Shown: positions 46,505 to 55,292 of the stretch, in pieces
How the letters are laid out: each line of letters opens with the position of its first letter
Numbering within the stretch: the stretch's first letter is position 1
Translations under genes and position numbers: made by a program
NCBI RefSeq assembly: GCF_027460065.1
Contig: NZ_JAPYZZ010000014.1
Location: 85,546 to 149,545 of the forward strand
DNA from: Martinezella rhizogenes
Lineage (GTDB): Bacteria; Pseudomonadota; Alphaproteobacteria; Rhizobiales; Rhizobiaceae
DNA: 64,000 nt
Direction: 5' to 3'
Notes under the pieces: generated by a model
Told to the model about the DNA's origin: nothing
Databases searched by the model: none
The model's input: the letters and a program-made list of their open reading frames with translations, nothing else

Positions 46505-47530
46505 TTAATTGGGCATCAGAAGATAATGTCCGACTCCCCAGACCTTCCCACCCTGATGCCCAAACAGCCCGGCGGTTGCGAGGAAAAAAAGTCGCCAGCG
46601 GCGTTCCCACAGTCGCGCGTCGCTTCCGTAAACACGTTTCAAGATCGGCCGGATACGCTCAATTTCCCGGTCAAAATTCGCCAGCCAATCAAGAGCTGTG
46701 CGTCGGTAATGTAGACCTGACCATCGCCAGTCCTGTTCCACCGCGAAAATCTTACCAAAACGATGGGGCAGATCGAAAGCAGGCATGATACCGCCCGTGA
46801 AAAAATGCTGGGCGATCCAATCGGCCGGATTATTGTGATCAAAACGGTAGGATCGATTATTGTGGTTGAAGACGTGCAGGAAGAATCTGCCTTCCGGCTG
46901 CAGCCAGGAACGAACCCGCTCGAATAGTGCCTGCCAGTTCGACATGTGCTCGAACATTTCCACCGACACGACACGATCGAAACGATTGCCTGTCGTGAAA
47001 TCATTCATGTCGGCGGTCACCACCGAAAGGTTGGAGAAGCCGCGCTCCCGGGCGCAACCAATTATGTCGTCACGCTGTGATGCTGAGTTCGAAACGGATG
47101 TGATCCGCGCATTGGGAAATCGGCCCGCCATATACAGGGAAAGCGAGCCCCAGCCGCAGCCGAGTTCGAGAATATCCATGCCATCAAGCAACCGGGCATG
47201 GGCCACGGTCTCGGCAAGCGCCGCAGTCTCTGCGTCATCGAGAGTCGTCGTGGCGTCGGGATAATAACTGCAGGAATATTTGCGCTGAGCTCCGAGAACC
47301 AGCGAGAAAAATTCCGCTGGGACTTCGTAATGTTGTCTGTTGGCCTCGTCGGTATGGCTGGCGATGGGAAACTTCGGCATATCCTTCACAAAGGCCAATT
47401 CGGAATTATCGGGAATATTTGCAAGCCGCCGTTTCGTTCGTGCGCAAAGCATATCGATACCCGCCAGTGTGACCGCATCACTGAGCGGTGCGCGTTCTAC
47501 AGCATTGATTGCGAAGGCAAGCATGTTCAT
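46505..47530 (-). CDS. Cyclopropane-fatty-acid-synthase-like SAM methyltransferase (A)
   Basis: A 341-residue methyltransferase of the Cfa family. The SAM motif is ILELGCGWGSLSLY (about residues 120-133), and VVSVEMFEHMSNW follows. The motif KYSCSYYP keeps the Cys that in E. coli Cfa (Cys139) binds bicarbonate. The N-terminal domain is short. It overlaps the DUF1295 gene by four bases. With it, it forms a minus-strand pair divergent from the ECF-sigma operon and preceded by the same promoter-like element. It probably methylates unsaturated phospholipid acyl chains; the exact product is unknown. Confidence 0.88.
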   Translation of the reverse strand: MNMLAFAINAVERAPLSDAVTLAGIDMLCARTKRRLANIPDNSELAFVKDMPKFPIASHTDEANRQHYEVPAEFFSLVLGAQRKYSCSYYPDATTTLDDAETAALAETVAHARLLDGMDILELGCGWGSLSLYMAGRFPNARITSVSNSASQRDDIIGCARERGFSNLSVVTADMNDFTTGNRFDRVVSVEMFEHMSNWQALFERVRSWLQPEGRFFLHVFNHNNRSYRFDHNNPADWIAQHFFTGGIMPAFDLPHRFGKIFAVEQDWRWSGLHYRRTALDWLANFDREIERIRPILKRVYGSDARLWERRWRLFFLATAGLFGHQGGKVWGVGHYLLMPN

Positions 47531-48315
47531 GGCGTTTCCTCATTCTTGCGCGGCCCCGGAAAGAAGGCGTTGAGGCGGCGTTGCAGGGCGCGGAATTTCT
47601 CTCCGCGCGATTTCAGCATGTGCTCTTCAAGCGGCGGAATGCCGGAGACGTGGACGAGCAGCCAATACATCATGACGGGTGCGGCGAGCGACGCCCAGGA
47701 CACGAGCTGTTCCTGAACGGCAAGCAACGGGAAGCTGCACCAGAACAGCCATTCGAAGAAATAATTGGGGTGGCGGGAATAACGCCAAAGGCCGGTTTCA
47801 CAAACGCCGGTTTTGGCTTCCGGCGTCTTTCGGAATTTTGAAAGCTGGGCATCCGAGAGCGCTTCACCGGCCAGTGCGGTCAAAGCGATCACCGTGGCGA
47901 AGCCATCGATGGCACGCGGAAAATCCTGAACGTTACTGGCAGCGAGATAAATCGCGAGAACCAGAACGAAAGCGGCGATGGCCTGTATCTGGAGAAAAAT
48001 GAAAAGCCTGAGAGAGGCGGCGCTGCCCCACTCCTCGATCAGCTTTGCATAACGGGGATCTTCTCCTCCACCTCGCGTGCGCAGGCCGATATGCCCGGCA
48101 AGCCGCAACGACCAGACCACGACAAGAAAAAATACGGCCGCGCGCCGCCAGCCGTCTCCTTCCGCGAATAAAACAGCCAGAACACCGCCAAGCCCCACAC
48201 TCGCAGACCAGACGGTGTCGATCCAGCCGCTCGAACCGGTTGCTCTCTGCAGCGCCCACGCGCCTGCCATCAGAAGCGACATGAGAATGGCAAGCGTCAG
48301 GGTCACAGACAACAT
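47527..48315 (-). CDS. DUF1295 / steroid 5-alpha-reductase-like membrane protein
   Basis: A 262-residue membrane protein with about seven hydrophobic segments. The C-terminal signature GLWRYSRHPNYFFEWLFW matches the NAD(P)H-binding region of steroid 5-alpha-reductase and isoprenylcysteine methyltransferase-like proteins. The start at 48315 gives a clean first membrane helix; an upstream extension crosses the promoter element. The downstream Cfa-like gene overlaps by four bases, so a joint role in lipid modification is likely, perhaps reduction of an unsaturated acyl or isoprenoid chain. Confidence 0.85.
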   Translation of the reverse strand: MLSVTLTLAILMSLLMAGAWALQRATGSSGWIDTVWSASVGLGGVLAVLFAEGDGWRRAAVFFLVVVWSLRLAGHIGLRTRGGGEDPRYAKLIEEWGSAASLRLFIFLQIQAIAAFVLVLAIYLAASNVQDFPRAIDGFATVIALTALAGEALSDAQLSKFRKTPEAKTGVCETGLWRYSRHPNYFFEWLFWCSFPLLAVQEQLVSWASLAAPVMMYWLLVHVSGIPPLEEHMLKSRGEKFRALQRRLNAFFPGPRKNEETP

Positions 48316-48367
48316 CACTACTTCGCTCACCGTTTGAACAGATGGAGACCGGGTTTCGTGATGGCAA

Positions 48368-48395
48368 ATACGACCGAACCGGCAAAAGAGTTTCA
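48368..48395 (-). promoter_or_regulatory. ECF-sigma-type promoter of the DUF1295-Cfa pair
   Basis: On the minus strand TGAAAC (48395-48390), 16 bases, then TCGTAT (48373-48368). The same two hexamers with the same spacing occur on the plus strand at 48431-48458. The GAAAC and CGTAT elements resemble group 4 (ECF) sigma promoters. It predicts a 5' leader of about 45 bases. Confidence 0.7.
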
Positions 48396-48430
48396 GGTTT
48401 CGGAAAGATTCCAAAAAAACACCTGCCCCC

Positions 48431-48458
48431 TGAAACTTATCCGCCCCCTGCTTCGTAT
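48431..48458 (+). promoter_or_regulatory. ECF-sigma-type promoter of the lipid-modification/sigma operon
   Basis: TGAAAC (48431-48436), 16 bases, TCGTAT (48453-48458), about 45 bases before the ATG of the FAD oxidoreductase. The spacer sequences of this and the minus-strand element differ, so hexamer identity is unlikely to be simple duplication. The operon includes the ECF sigma gene, giving positive autoregulation. Confidence 0.72.
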
Positions 48459-48504
48459 CTGCGCTGTCCCACGACAAATTTCTGTAATGCGATAGCGAGG
48501 ATAG

Positions 48505-49878
48505 ATGACCGACACGGAAGCGAGACAAAAAGATAGCCGGCGCCGCATCGCGATTGTGGGAACGGGAATTTCCGGCCTGTCGGCAGCGTGGCTTTTGTCG
48601 AAACGGCACGATGTCACGGTCTATGAGGCGGCTGATCGCGTCGGCGGCCACAGCAATACGGTGCGATTCGATACGGATCGTGGACCGGTTCATGTCGATA
48701 CCGGGTTCATTGTCTATAACGAGTGGACCTATCCCAACCTTACCGCGCTTTTCAAAACGCTGGACGTACCGACCGCGGCCTCGAACATGTCTTTCGCCAT
48801 CTCTTTAGACAATGGCGACTTTGAATATTCCGGCGGAACCGGTCTTGGCCTGCTGGCACAGAAGAGAAATCTGCTCAGACCACGTTTCTGGGCGATGCTG
48901 GCGGACCTCCTTCGGTTTTACCGCAATGCCCCCCGCGATCTGCATTTGATGGGCGACATATCGCTTGACGAATATCTCACGCGCAACCGGTACGGATCGG
49001 CTTTCCGCGACGATCATCTTTATCCCATGGCGGCAGCCATATGGTCCACGCCGGCGATGGAGGTCGGCCGTTATCCGGCAGCGCATTTCATCAAATTCTG
49101 CCGCAATCACGGCCTGCTGTTGCTGCGCAATCGGCCGGTCTGGCGCACCGTTGTCGGGGGCTCGCGCGAATATGTCAAACGCATCACGGCACCGTTTGCC
49201 GACCGAATTCGCCTCTCGACACCGGTGACGCGCATTCGCCGCCTGCCGCGCGGCGTCGAACTCACCACGGCTGACGGAGAAACCACCCGCTTCGATGACG
49301 TGGTGATCGCAACCCATGCGGATCAGGCGCTGAACATGCTCGTGGACGCTTCGCCCGCGGAACAGCGCATCCTCGGTGCGTTTGGCTATACGAAAAACCG
49401 CGCCGTGCTTCACACCGACAGCAGTTTCATGCCCCAACGCCGCGCCGCCTGGTCAAGCTGGAACTATGTGGCCGATACGCGCATTGAGGCGGGCCAGCCG
49501 AGCATCACCTACTGGATGAACAGTCTTCAGCCGTTGGGTGAAATCCCGGACACTTTCGTTACGCTGAACCCGGTCCGGGAACCGGATCAAGGAAAAATCA
49601 TCGCCGAGGAAACCTATCACCATCCCGTTTTCGACGCCGGCACCGAACAGATGCGTCAGGAACTCTGGGCCCTGCAGGGTCTGCGAAACACCTGGTTCTG
49701 CGGCGCTTATTTCGGTTCGGGTTTTCACGAGGACGGACTTCAGGCCGGGCTTGCGGTCGCTGAAGATTTAGGCGGGGTGGCACGACCATGGAAGGTTGCC
49801 GACGATAGCGGCCGGATCATTCGCCTGGATTTGAAAACCATTGCGACGGACACGGAACTCATGGAGGCGACAGCATGA
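48505..49878 (+). CDS. FAD-dependent amine-oxidase-fold oxidoreductase
   Basis: A 457-residue flavoprotein of the amine oxidase / phytoene desaturase fold. The FAD motif is IAIVGTGISGLSAAWLLSK, followed by YEAADRVGGHSNTVRFD and VDTGFIVYNEWTYPNL. The C-terminal contact is WFCGAYFGSGFHEDGLQAG. It is commonly found beside DUF1365 and Cfa-like genes and is then thought to act on fatty acyl chains, as a desaturase in the bacterial furan fatty acid pathway (recalled, not checked). First gene of the operon; DUF1365 overlaps it by four bases. Confidence 0.88.
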   Translation: MTDTEARQKDSRRRIAIVGTGISGLSAAWLLSKRHDVTVYEAADRVGGHSNTVRFDTDRGPVHVDTGFIVYNEWTYPNLTALFKTLDVPTAASNMSFAISLDNGDFEYSGGTGLGLLAQKRNLLRPRFWAMLADLLRFYRNAPRDLHLMGDISLDEYLTRNRYGSAFRDDHLYPMAAAIWSTPAMEVGRYPAAHFIKFCRNHGLLLLRNRPVWRTVVGGSREYVKRITAPFADRIRLSTPVTRIRRLPRGVELTTADGETTRFDDVVIATHADQALNMLVDASPAEQRILGAFGYTKNRAVLHTDSSFMPQRRAAWSSWNYVADTRIEAGQPSITYWMNSLQPLGEIPDTFVTLNPVREPDQGKIIAEETYHHPVFDAGTEQMRQELWALQGLRNTWFCGAYFGSGFHEDGLQAGLAVAEDLGGVARPWKVADDSGRIIRLDLKTIATDTELMEATA

Positions 49879-50693
49879 CGCCTCCCCTTACATCAGCGCT
49901 TTTTCCGGGCCATGTAACCCACGCACGCTTCAAGCCGAAAACCCATAAACTGGCCTACCGGATCTATTCGCTGCTTCTCGATCTCGATGAGCTGGAGGTA
50001 CTCGACCGGAAATTGCGGTTTTTCTCCGTGGACCGGTTCAACCTGTTTTCATTTCATCGCAGGGACCGTGGCGACGGCAGCGCGATTGGCTTGCGCCGGC
50101 AGATAGAGACAGCGATGGCGGCGGCGGGTATCGCCGTGGATGGAGGGCCCATTCGCCTCCTCACCATGCCGCGCCTGCTCGGCTGGGCCTTCAACCCTCT
50201 CAGCGTATTCTTCTGCTATGGGCGAGACATGTCGCTTAAAGCCATCCTCTGGGAGGTGGATAACACCTTCGGGCAACGGCATTCCTATCTGATCCCGGTG
50301 GAGACTGGCAATGAGACCGAGATCGTCCAGCGATGCGACAAGGCCTTCTATGTCTCACCTTTCATGGACATGGACCTCCACTATGTTTTCCGCGTCGTTC
50401 CACCCGGCGACAAGCTGAAGATCGTCATCGAAACTTCCGACGATGCCAGCCTCGTCCTGACGGCCCGTCATCTTGCCCGGCGCGTCGAGCTGACCGATCG
50501 CGCTCTGCTCAAAGCCTTCATCACCATCCCGTTCCTGACGCTCAAGGTCGTTCTCGGCATTCACTGGGAAGCCCTTAAAATCTGGCTGAAGGGCGTGCGG
50601 CTCAAAAAACGTCCGCTGCCGCCCGCCGAGCCTGTCTCCTTCGTTCATCCTTCATCGTCGCAAATCGAGGCCAGAATTCATGACCCCGTTTGA
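49875..50693 (+). CDS. DUF1365 family protein
   Basis: A 272-residue conserved protein. It opens with SALFPGHVTHARFKPKTHKLAYRIYSLLLDLDEL. The family phrases LLTMPRLLGWAFNPLSVFFCYG and FYVSPFMDMDLHYVFRV follow. The gene overlaps the upstream FAD gene by four bases and the downstream methyltransferase gene by fourteen, so the three products are probably made in fixed ratio. Its biochemical role is unknown. Constant linkage to Cfa-like and FAD proteins indicates lipid methylation or an associated step. Confidence 0.9.
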   Translation: MTPPLTSALFPGHVTHARFKPKTHKLAYRIYSLLLDLDELEVLDRKLRFFSVDRFNLFSFHRRDRGDGSAIGLRRQIETAMAAAGIAVDGGPIRLLTMPRLLGWAFNPLSVFFCYGRDMSLKAILWEVDNTFGQRHSYLIPVETGNETEIVQRCDKAFYVSPFMDMDLHYVFRVVPPGDKLKIVIETSDDASLVLTARHLARRVELTDRALLKAFITIPFLTLKVVLGIHWEALKIWLKGVRLKKRPLPPAEPVSFVHPSSSQIEARIHDPV

Positions 50694-51912
50694 AAATCTC
50701 TCGGAACTACCTGCACAGAACACGCGCCTCAACGGTAGCGCCGGCATGGGCACATGGCTCATCAACCGGCTGCTGAGCAATATCGAGCGCGGACGCCTGC
50801 GCGTAACTCTTCCCGGCGGCGGAACATTCGAAAAATCGGGCGATTCGGAAGGCAGCGAGGCCATTCTCGTGCTGCACAACTGGCGGGCCATCCGCAGGGT
50901 GCTCGTCAATGGCGATATCGGCTTCGCGGAAGGCTTCATCGAAAATGACTGGTCTACGCCTGATCTGACGGCACTCATCCGTTTCGCCGCTCAGAATCAA
51001 GATGCATTTGCAAGGTCGACGCGCGGCAGCCTGCCAATGCGCCTCATCAACCGCATGGCACATGCTCTGAACGCCAATACCAGACGCGGCAGCCGCCGTA
51101 ATATCGAAGCACATTACGATCTCGGCAACGAGTTCTACCGGCAATGGCTGGATCCCTCGATGCTCTATTCCTCAGCGATTTTCGACGACACCACACCCAC
51201 CCTCGAGGCCGCTCAACGGAAGAAACTCGAGCGAATTGCCGAGAAGCTGCAGCTAAGCGGAAATAACAGCGTACTCGAAATCGGCTGCGGCTGGGGTGCA
51301 CTCGCCATCCACCTCGCCACGCAGCAGAATGCCGACGTGACCGGCATCACCCTTTCCCCCTCCCAGTTGCGTTGGGCAGAAAATGCGGCGGAGAAAGAAA
51401 ACAAGGCGGGCAGGATCGATCTCAGGCTGCAGGATTACCGCGACGTGCAGGGCCAATTCGACAATATCGTCTCGGTGGAAATGTTTGAAGCTGTCGGCGA
51501 AGCCTATTGGCCAAGCTATTTCGAAACGCTGAAACGCTGCCTGAAACCCGGCGGCCGTGCGGTGCTGCAAATCATCTCCATTGACGAAAGCCGCTTCGAT
51601 ACCTATCGGCGCAAGGCTGACTTCATTCAGAAATACGTCTTCCCGGGCGGTTTCCTGCCATCCGATTCAGCGCTTGAAAAAGCCGTCGGACAAGCCGGCC
51701 TGAAACTCACGGAGACGGAGCTTTTCGGCCAGTCCTATGCGCTCACACTGGCGGAATGGCGCCAGCGTTTCCACGCCCGGTGGCAAACGATTTCCCTGCT
51801 CGGCTTCGATGAACGCTTCCGGCGGCTCTGGGATTATTACCTCTGCTACTGCGAAGCGGGTTTTGCCGAGGGGACGATAAATGTGGGCCTGTACACCATA
51901 GAACACGGATGA
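50680..51912 (+). CDS. Cyclopropane-fatty-acid-synthase-like SAM methyltransferase (B)
   Basis: A 410-residue Cfa-family methyltransferase. An N-terminal lipid-binding domain (1-130) precedes NIEAHYDLGNEFYRQWLD. The SAM motif is VLEIGCGWGALAIHLA (about 198-213), with VSVEMFEAVGE after it. At the position of the bicarbonate-binding Cys of E. coli Cfa it has Ser165 (LYSSAIF), so cyclopropanation by the classical mechanism is doubtful. A methyl transfer that yields a methylated or furan-precursor acyl chain would fit. It is encoded between DUF1365 and DUF2147 in the ECF-sigma operon. Confidence 0.9.
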   Translation: MTPFENLSELPAQNTRLNGSAGMGTWLINRLLSNIERGRLRVTLPGGGTFEKSGDSEGSEAILVLHNWRAIRRVLVNGDIGFAEGFIENDWSTPDLTALIRFAAQNQDAFARSTRGSLPMRLINRMAHALNANTRRGSRRNIEAHYDLGNEFYRQWLDPSMLYSSAIFDDTTPTLEAAQRKKLERIAEKLQLSGNNSVLEIGCGWGALAIHLATQQNADVTGITLSPSQLRWAENAAEKENKAGRIDLRLQDYRDVQGQFDNIVSVEMFEAVGEAYWPSYFETLKRCLKPGGRAVLQIISIDESRFDTYRRKADFIQKYVFPGGFLPSDSALEKAVGQAGLKLTETELFGQSYALTLAEWRQRFHARWQTISLLGFDERFRRLWDYYLCYCEAGFAEGTINVGLYTIEHG

Positions 51913-51939
51913 GGCGGGGCGAACAAGCGGAGAAAGACG

Positions 51940-52317
51940 ATGAAAATCAGCAGATTGGCAATTGTATCCGCCCTCCTTCCGACGCTGATGGGCCTCAGCG
52001 CAGCAGCAGGCGAGATCGACGGCAACTGGGCGCGCGGCGACGGCAAGGCGAAAGTGGTGATCGCGCCCTGCGGCGAAAAAATATGTGCCACGAACACATG
52101 GATCAAACCCGGCACCGCAAAAGAAAAGACCGGTGATCGTCTGATCATGGATATCAAGCAGAGCGAGGAGGGCAGCTATTCCGGCACCGCCTTCGACCCG
52201 CAACGGGACAAATCGTACAAGATAACAGTGACGGTCGCGCGCGATAACATGACCACGAAAGGCTGCATCGTCGCCGGCCTGCTATGCAAGGGCATAAGCT
52301 GGACCAGGATCGACTAA
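51940..52317 (+). CDS. DUF2147-like exported protein
   Basis: A 125-residue protein with a Sec signal peptide (start MKISRLAIVSALLPTLMGL, cleavage near SAAAG). The mature part, beginning EIDGNWARGDGKAKVVIAPCG, shows the DUF2147 pattern: GNW near the start, PCGEKICATNTWI, and the final CIVAGLLCKGISWTRI. The fatty-acid or lipocalin-like fold of this family is recalled from family knowledge. It lies in the ECF-sigma operon, 27 bases after the methyltransferase gene. Function is unknown; binding of a lipid in the periplasm is possible. Confidence 0.85.
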   Translation: MKISRLAIVSALLPTLMGLSAAAGEIDGNWARGDGKAKVVIAPCGEKICATNTWIKPGTAKEKTGDRLIMDIKQSEEGSYSGTAFDPQRDKSYKITVTVARDNMTTKGCIVAGLLCKGISWTRID

Positions 52318-52357
52318 CGCTCGCCGCCCTTTCAATGCCTCATAAAGGAAAACACTG

Positions 52358-52789
52358 ATGAAGACCTATCTCGCCGCCTATTCCTTCACTCTCGTTGCCT
52401 TTCTGGTAATCGATTTCATCTGGCTGAGCACCATGGCGTCGCGTCTTTATCGGCCGGCCATCGGCGATCTTCTGGCCGAGAATTTCCGCCTTGCTCCAGC
52501 AATCGTCTTTTATCTCATCTACGCGGCCGGCCTCACTTTTCTCGCCGTTCGTCCGGCTCTGATTTCGGGCGAATGGACCACGGCTCTGCTCTATGGTGCA
52601 GCGGTGGGCTTCATGGCCTACGCCACCTATGATCTGACCAATCAGGCCACGCTGAAGAACTGGTCCACTACCCTGACTGTTGCCGATCTACTGTGGGGAA
52701 CCTTCGTCTCCGCGGCAGCGGCCGTCATCGGTTATCTCGTCACGATACGCCTCATCGGCCCGCTTGAAAACTCGGCGGGCCTGTCATGA
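52358..52789 (+). CDS. DUF2177 membrane protein
   Basis: A 143-residue integral membrane protein with four hydrophobic segments. The family signature is visible as FLVIDFIWLSTMASRLYRPAIGDLL, later GFMAYATYDLTNQATLKNW. It is often found next to ECF sigma factors with Cfa-like genes. It is the fifth gene of the operon; the sigma gene begins 125 bases downstream. Function is unknown. Confidence 0.9.
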   Translation: MKTYLAAYSFTLVAFLVIDFIWLSTMASRLYRPAIGDLLAENFRLAPAIVFYLIYAAGLTFLAVRPALISGEWTTALLYGAAVGFMAYATYDLTNQATLKNWSTTLTVADLLWGTFVSAAAAVIGYLVTIRLIGPLENSAGLS

Positions 52790-52914
52790 CACTTGTCATA
52801 ACCTGCGGCTCGCGCCCAACCCTCAAAGGGAGTGCCTGTAGCGAACGCTCCAGGCATCTCTTGTCTTCCTCCGAAAGACGACCCTATAAAGAAAGGATAG
52901 CAAGGAAGGTTCGA

Positions 52915-53457
52915 ATGCAGGGCACAGAGATCGCAACGCTTATCAACCGCGTCGGCATGGGTGATCGTTCAGCATTCGTCTCGCTTTACCAGGCAACAAG
53001 CCCGAAGCTTTTTGCGATCTGCCTGAAAATCCTGCGCGACAGAACGGAAGCCGAAGAGGCGCTGCAGGAAATCTATATCAAGGTCTGGCAGCGCGCCCGG
53101 ACATTTGCCGTCAGTGCCGGCAAACCGGCGACATGGCTTGCCACCATCGCCCGCAACCACGCGATAGACACCATCCGTGCACGTAAACCCGCAGGCGAGG
53201 ACATTGACGAAGCCTATGATCTCGTCGACGAGAGCGTCCGTGATCCGGAGCAGCAAGTCGTTCTGGTGGATGAGGGCCGCAGGATCGATGACTGTATGCG
53301 GGAACTTGAGACTGTGCATGCACAGGCGGTACGTCGTGCCTATGTCGAAGGTTTGAGCTATCTTGAACTCGCCGATGAATTGCGCGTGCCGCTGAACACG
53401 GTCAGAACCTGGCTGCGGCGCAGTCTTCTCAAACTCAGAGAGTGCATGCAGCGATGA
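52915..53457 (+). CDS. ECF sigma factor, RpoE/SigK-like
   Basis: A 180-residue group 4 sigma factor. Region 2 (about 10-80) contains FAICLKILRDRTEAEEALQEIYIKVWQ and the -10 recognition stretch PATWLATIARNHAIDTIR. Region 4 (about 115-175) has RRAYVEGLSYLELADELRVPLNTVRTWLRRSLLKL. The start at 52915 follows AAGGAAGG, so the longer frame is rejected. The anti-sigma gene overlaps by four bases. The operon promoter carries a likely target motif of this same factor. Confidence 0.93.
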   Translation: MQGTEIATLINRVGMGDRSAFVSLYQATSPKLFAICLKILRDRTEAEEALQEIYIKVWQRARTFAVSAGKPATWLATIARNHAIDTIRARKPAGEDIDEAYDLVDESVRDPEQQVVLVDEGRRIDDCMRELETVHAQAVRRAYVEGLSYLELADELRVPLNTVRTWLRRSLLKLRECMQR

Positions 53458-54164
53458 CAACGGGCGACCAGAGCGGCGGAATGCACGCGCGCGATGAAAT
53501 CCTCGCCGGCGAATATGTGCTGGGCGTTCTCTCGCTCGAAAAGCGTCGCGAGGTAGAGAGGCGCATCCAGGACGAGGAAGCCTTCGCGCAACTCGTTCAG
53601 CGCTGGGAAGCGGAATTTTCCGACTTCAACGCCGATTATCAGGAACAGATACCAAGTGCGACTGTCCTCGCGCGCATCGAAGAGCGCCTGTTTGGCAGCA
53701 GAGCCGTCAATACCAATGGCAGCCTCTGGAACTCCGCGTCTTTCTGGCGCTGGATATCAGTCGCCACCAGCGCAACCGCCGTCGCTGCCGTCGTCTATGC
53801 TGCATTCCCCGACCAACGGCCGGGCACCACCCCGCTTGTGGCAGAGCTTGCGACAACCGACAGTCAGGTCAATCTCCTTGCGTCCTACGACGCGGAATCC
53901 GGCCGGATGCGTATCGTACCGGTCGCAACCGGCAAGACAGACGAAAAATCATTAGAATTGTGGCTCGTCATGGATGGCGGCAAGACCCGCTCGCTTGGCG
54001 TTTTCCAGCCGGGCACGAACGGCGACCTCATCATTCCCGCCGACATGCGCGGCACCATAACGGATGGCACGACCTTCGCAATCAGCGTGGAACCCTTCGG
54101 AGGCTCTCCGACCGGTCAGGCAACCGGCCCGGTCATCGCTGTCGGCACCGCGCGGCATCTGTGA
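53454..54164 (+). CDS. Anti-sigma factor, RskA/ChrR-associated type
   Basis: A 236-residue membrane protein. The N-terminal cytoplasmic part carries the sigma-binding ASD-like region AGEYVLGVLSLEKRREVERR. One membrane segment (about residues 96-115, WISVATSATAVAAVVYAAF) follows, then a periplasmic RskA domain with LELWLVMDGGKTRSLGVFQPG. There is no obvious zinc HxxxCxxC motif, so it differs from ChrR, and signal release probably occurs by proteolysis or another periplasmic event. The ATG overlaps the sigma stop (ATGA). Confidence 0.9.
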   Translation: MTTGDQSGGMHARDEILAGEYVLGVLSLEKRREVERRIQDEEAFAQLVQRWEAEFSDFNADYQEQIPSATVLARIEERLFGSRAVNTNGSLWNSASFWRWISVATSATAVAAVVYAAFPDQRPGTTPLVAELATTDSQVNLLASYDAESGRMRIVPVATGKTDEKSLELWLVMDGGKTRSLGVFQPGTNGDLIIPADMRGTITDGTTFAISVEPFGGSPTGQATGPVIAVGTARHL

Positions 54165-54247
54165 GGTTCAAACCGGCTTCAGCACCGCCGGAGAGAATCT
54201 TCTGCGCCGCTCTCATTATGGGCTCTGATAAGGGCGGAAATCGATCC

Positions 54248-55288
54248 TTACCGCTTCTCATGCCATGTCATCGTAAAACGCGTTCCCTGCCTCAGCTCGG
54301 GATGTGTATGGGTCTGCTCGACACGCGCACCGATATTCTGCGCCATCGCCATGATCAGCTTGGTACCGAGGCCTGTGCCACGCGGAGTCGAATCTGACGG
54401 CACGCCGACGCCGTCATCTTCCACCAGCAGAACAAACTGCCCGTTATCCTCGTAGAGTTTGACGCGAACCGTGCCGGTCTGGTCAGGATAGGCATATTTC
54501 AGCGCATTGGTCAGAAGCTCGGTAATAATGACACCAAGCGCCACGGCATGATCAGCCTTGAGATCGATTTCGCAAAGCGAAGTCTCGACCGTGACGGAAG
54601 AAGAGCCGGGCACCGCCTGAAACAGGTCGCCGATGATGGAGGTCAGATAGGAACTCAGGGAGACCAGTCCGACATTGGCAGTGTTATAGAGGCTGCGATG
54701 CACGCCGGCGATGGCCGAAATCCTGCTTTGCGTTTCCAGCAATGCGGTTTCCGCTTCCTGCGATTTCAGGGTGTTTATTTGCAGGCGAATCATGGCCGAC
54801 ACCAGCGATAGGCTGTTCGCGACACGATGGTTCATCTCCTTCACCATCATTTCCGCGTGTTCTTTGGCCTTTACCAGCAAACGATCGGCCTCTTCCTTCG
54901 TCTGGCGCAGGCGATGGTTTTCCAATGCCTGCTCGATGGCTGTGAGCAGAAGCGGAAAGAAGTCGTCCCCGACATTCTTGATGACGTAGTCGGCAGCACC
55001 CGCCTTGAGCGCGTCTATGGCGATCTGCGCCTCGTTGGACCCAGTCACATAGAGAACTGGAGCCCTCGATGGTATCGTCTGGATCGCGGCAAGAAATTCC
55101 ATGCCAGTTGCGGTCTGGAAATAGTGGTCGAGAACGACGACGTCGAACTGCCCGTTTTGAAAAAGCTCGAGACCGGAAGCTACGGAGGTGGCGTGAACCA
55201 CCTCCATACCGTGGCGACCGAGAACACGGCTGGAAAGCCGCGCCAGAGCCGGATCGTCATCGACATACAAAACGCGCAAAGCCATCAT
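54248..55288 (-). CDS. Receiver-HisKA_2/HWE-type histidine kinase hybrid (module A)
   Basis: A 346-residue soluble protein: receiver domain (1-118) with LYVDDDPAL, phospho-acceptor in VVVLDHYFQTATG and switch residues VTG and VIKN. A kinase domain of the HisKA_2/HWE group follows (about 140-346) with VKEMNHRVANSLSLVSAMI, LTNALKYAYPDQ and GTGLGTKLIMAM. It is the third gene of a minus-strand trio after a CHASE3 kinase and a single receiver. The same architecture is repeated by the phytochrome trio. Confidence 0.9.
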   Translation of the reverse strand: MMALRVLYVDDDPALARLSSRVLGRHGMEVVHATSVASGLELFQNGQFDVVVLDHYFQTATGMEFLAAIQTIPSRAPVLYVTGSNEAQIAIDALKAGAADYVIKNVGDDFFPLLLTAIEQALENHRLRQTKEEADRLLVKAKEHAEMMVKEMNHRVANSLSLVSAMIRLQINTLKSQEAETALLETQSRISAIAGVHRSLYNTANVGLVSLSSYLTSIIGDLFQAVPGSSSVTVETSLCEIDLKADHAVALGVIITELLTNALKYAYPDQTGTVRVKLYEDNGQFVLLVEDDGVGVPSDSTPRGTGLGTKLIMAMAQNIGARVEQTHTHPELRQGTRFTMTWHEKR

Positions 55289-55292
55289 GCCT

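Noticed and set aside
46433..46788. Short frames beside and over the end of Cfa-like gene A
   Set aside because: They overlap a clear methyltransferase gene on the other strand and show no domain.
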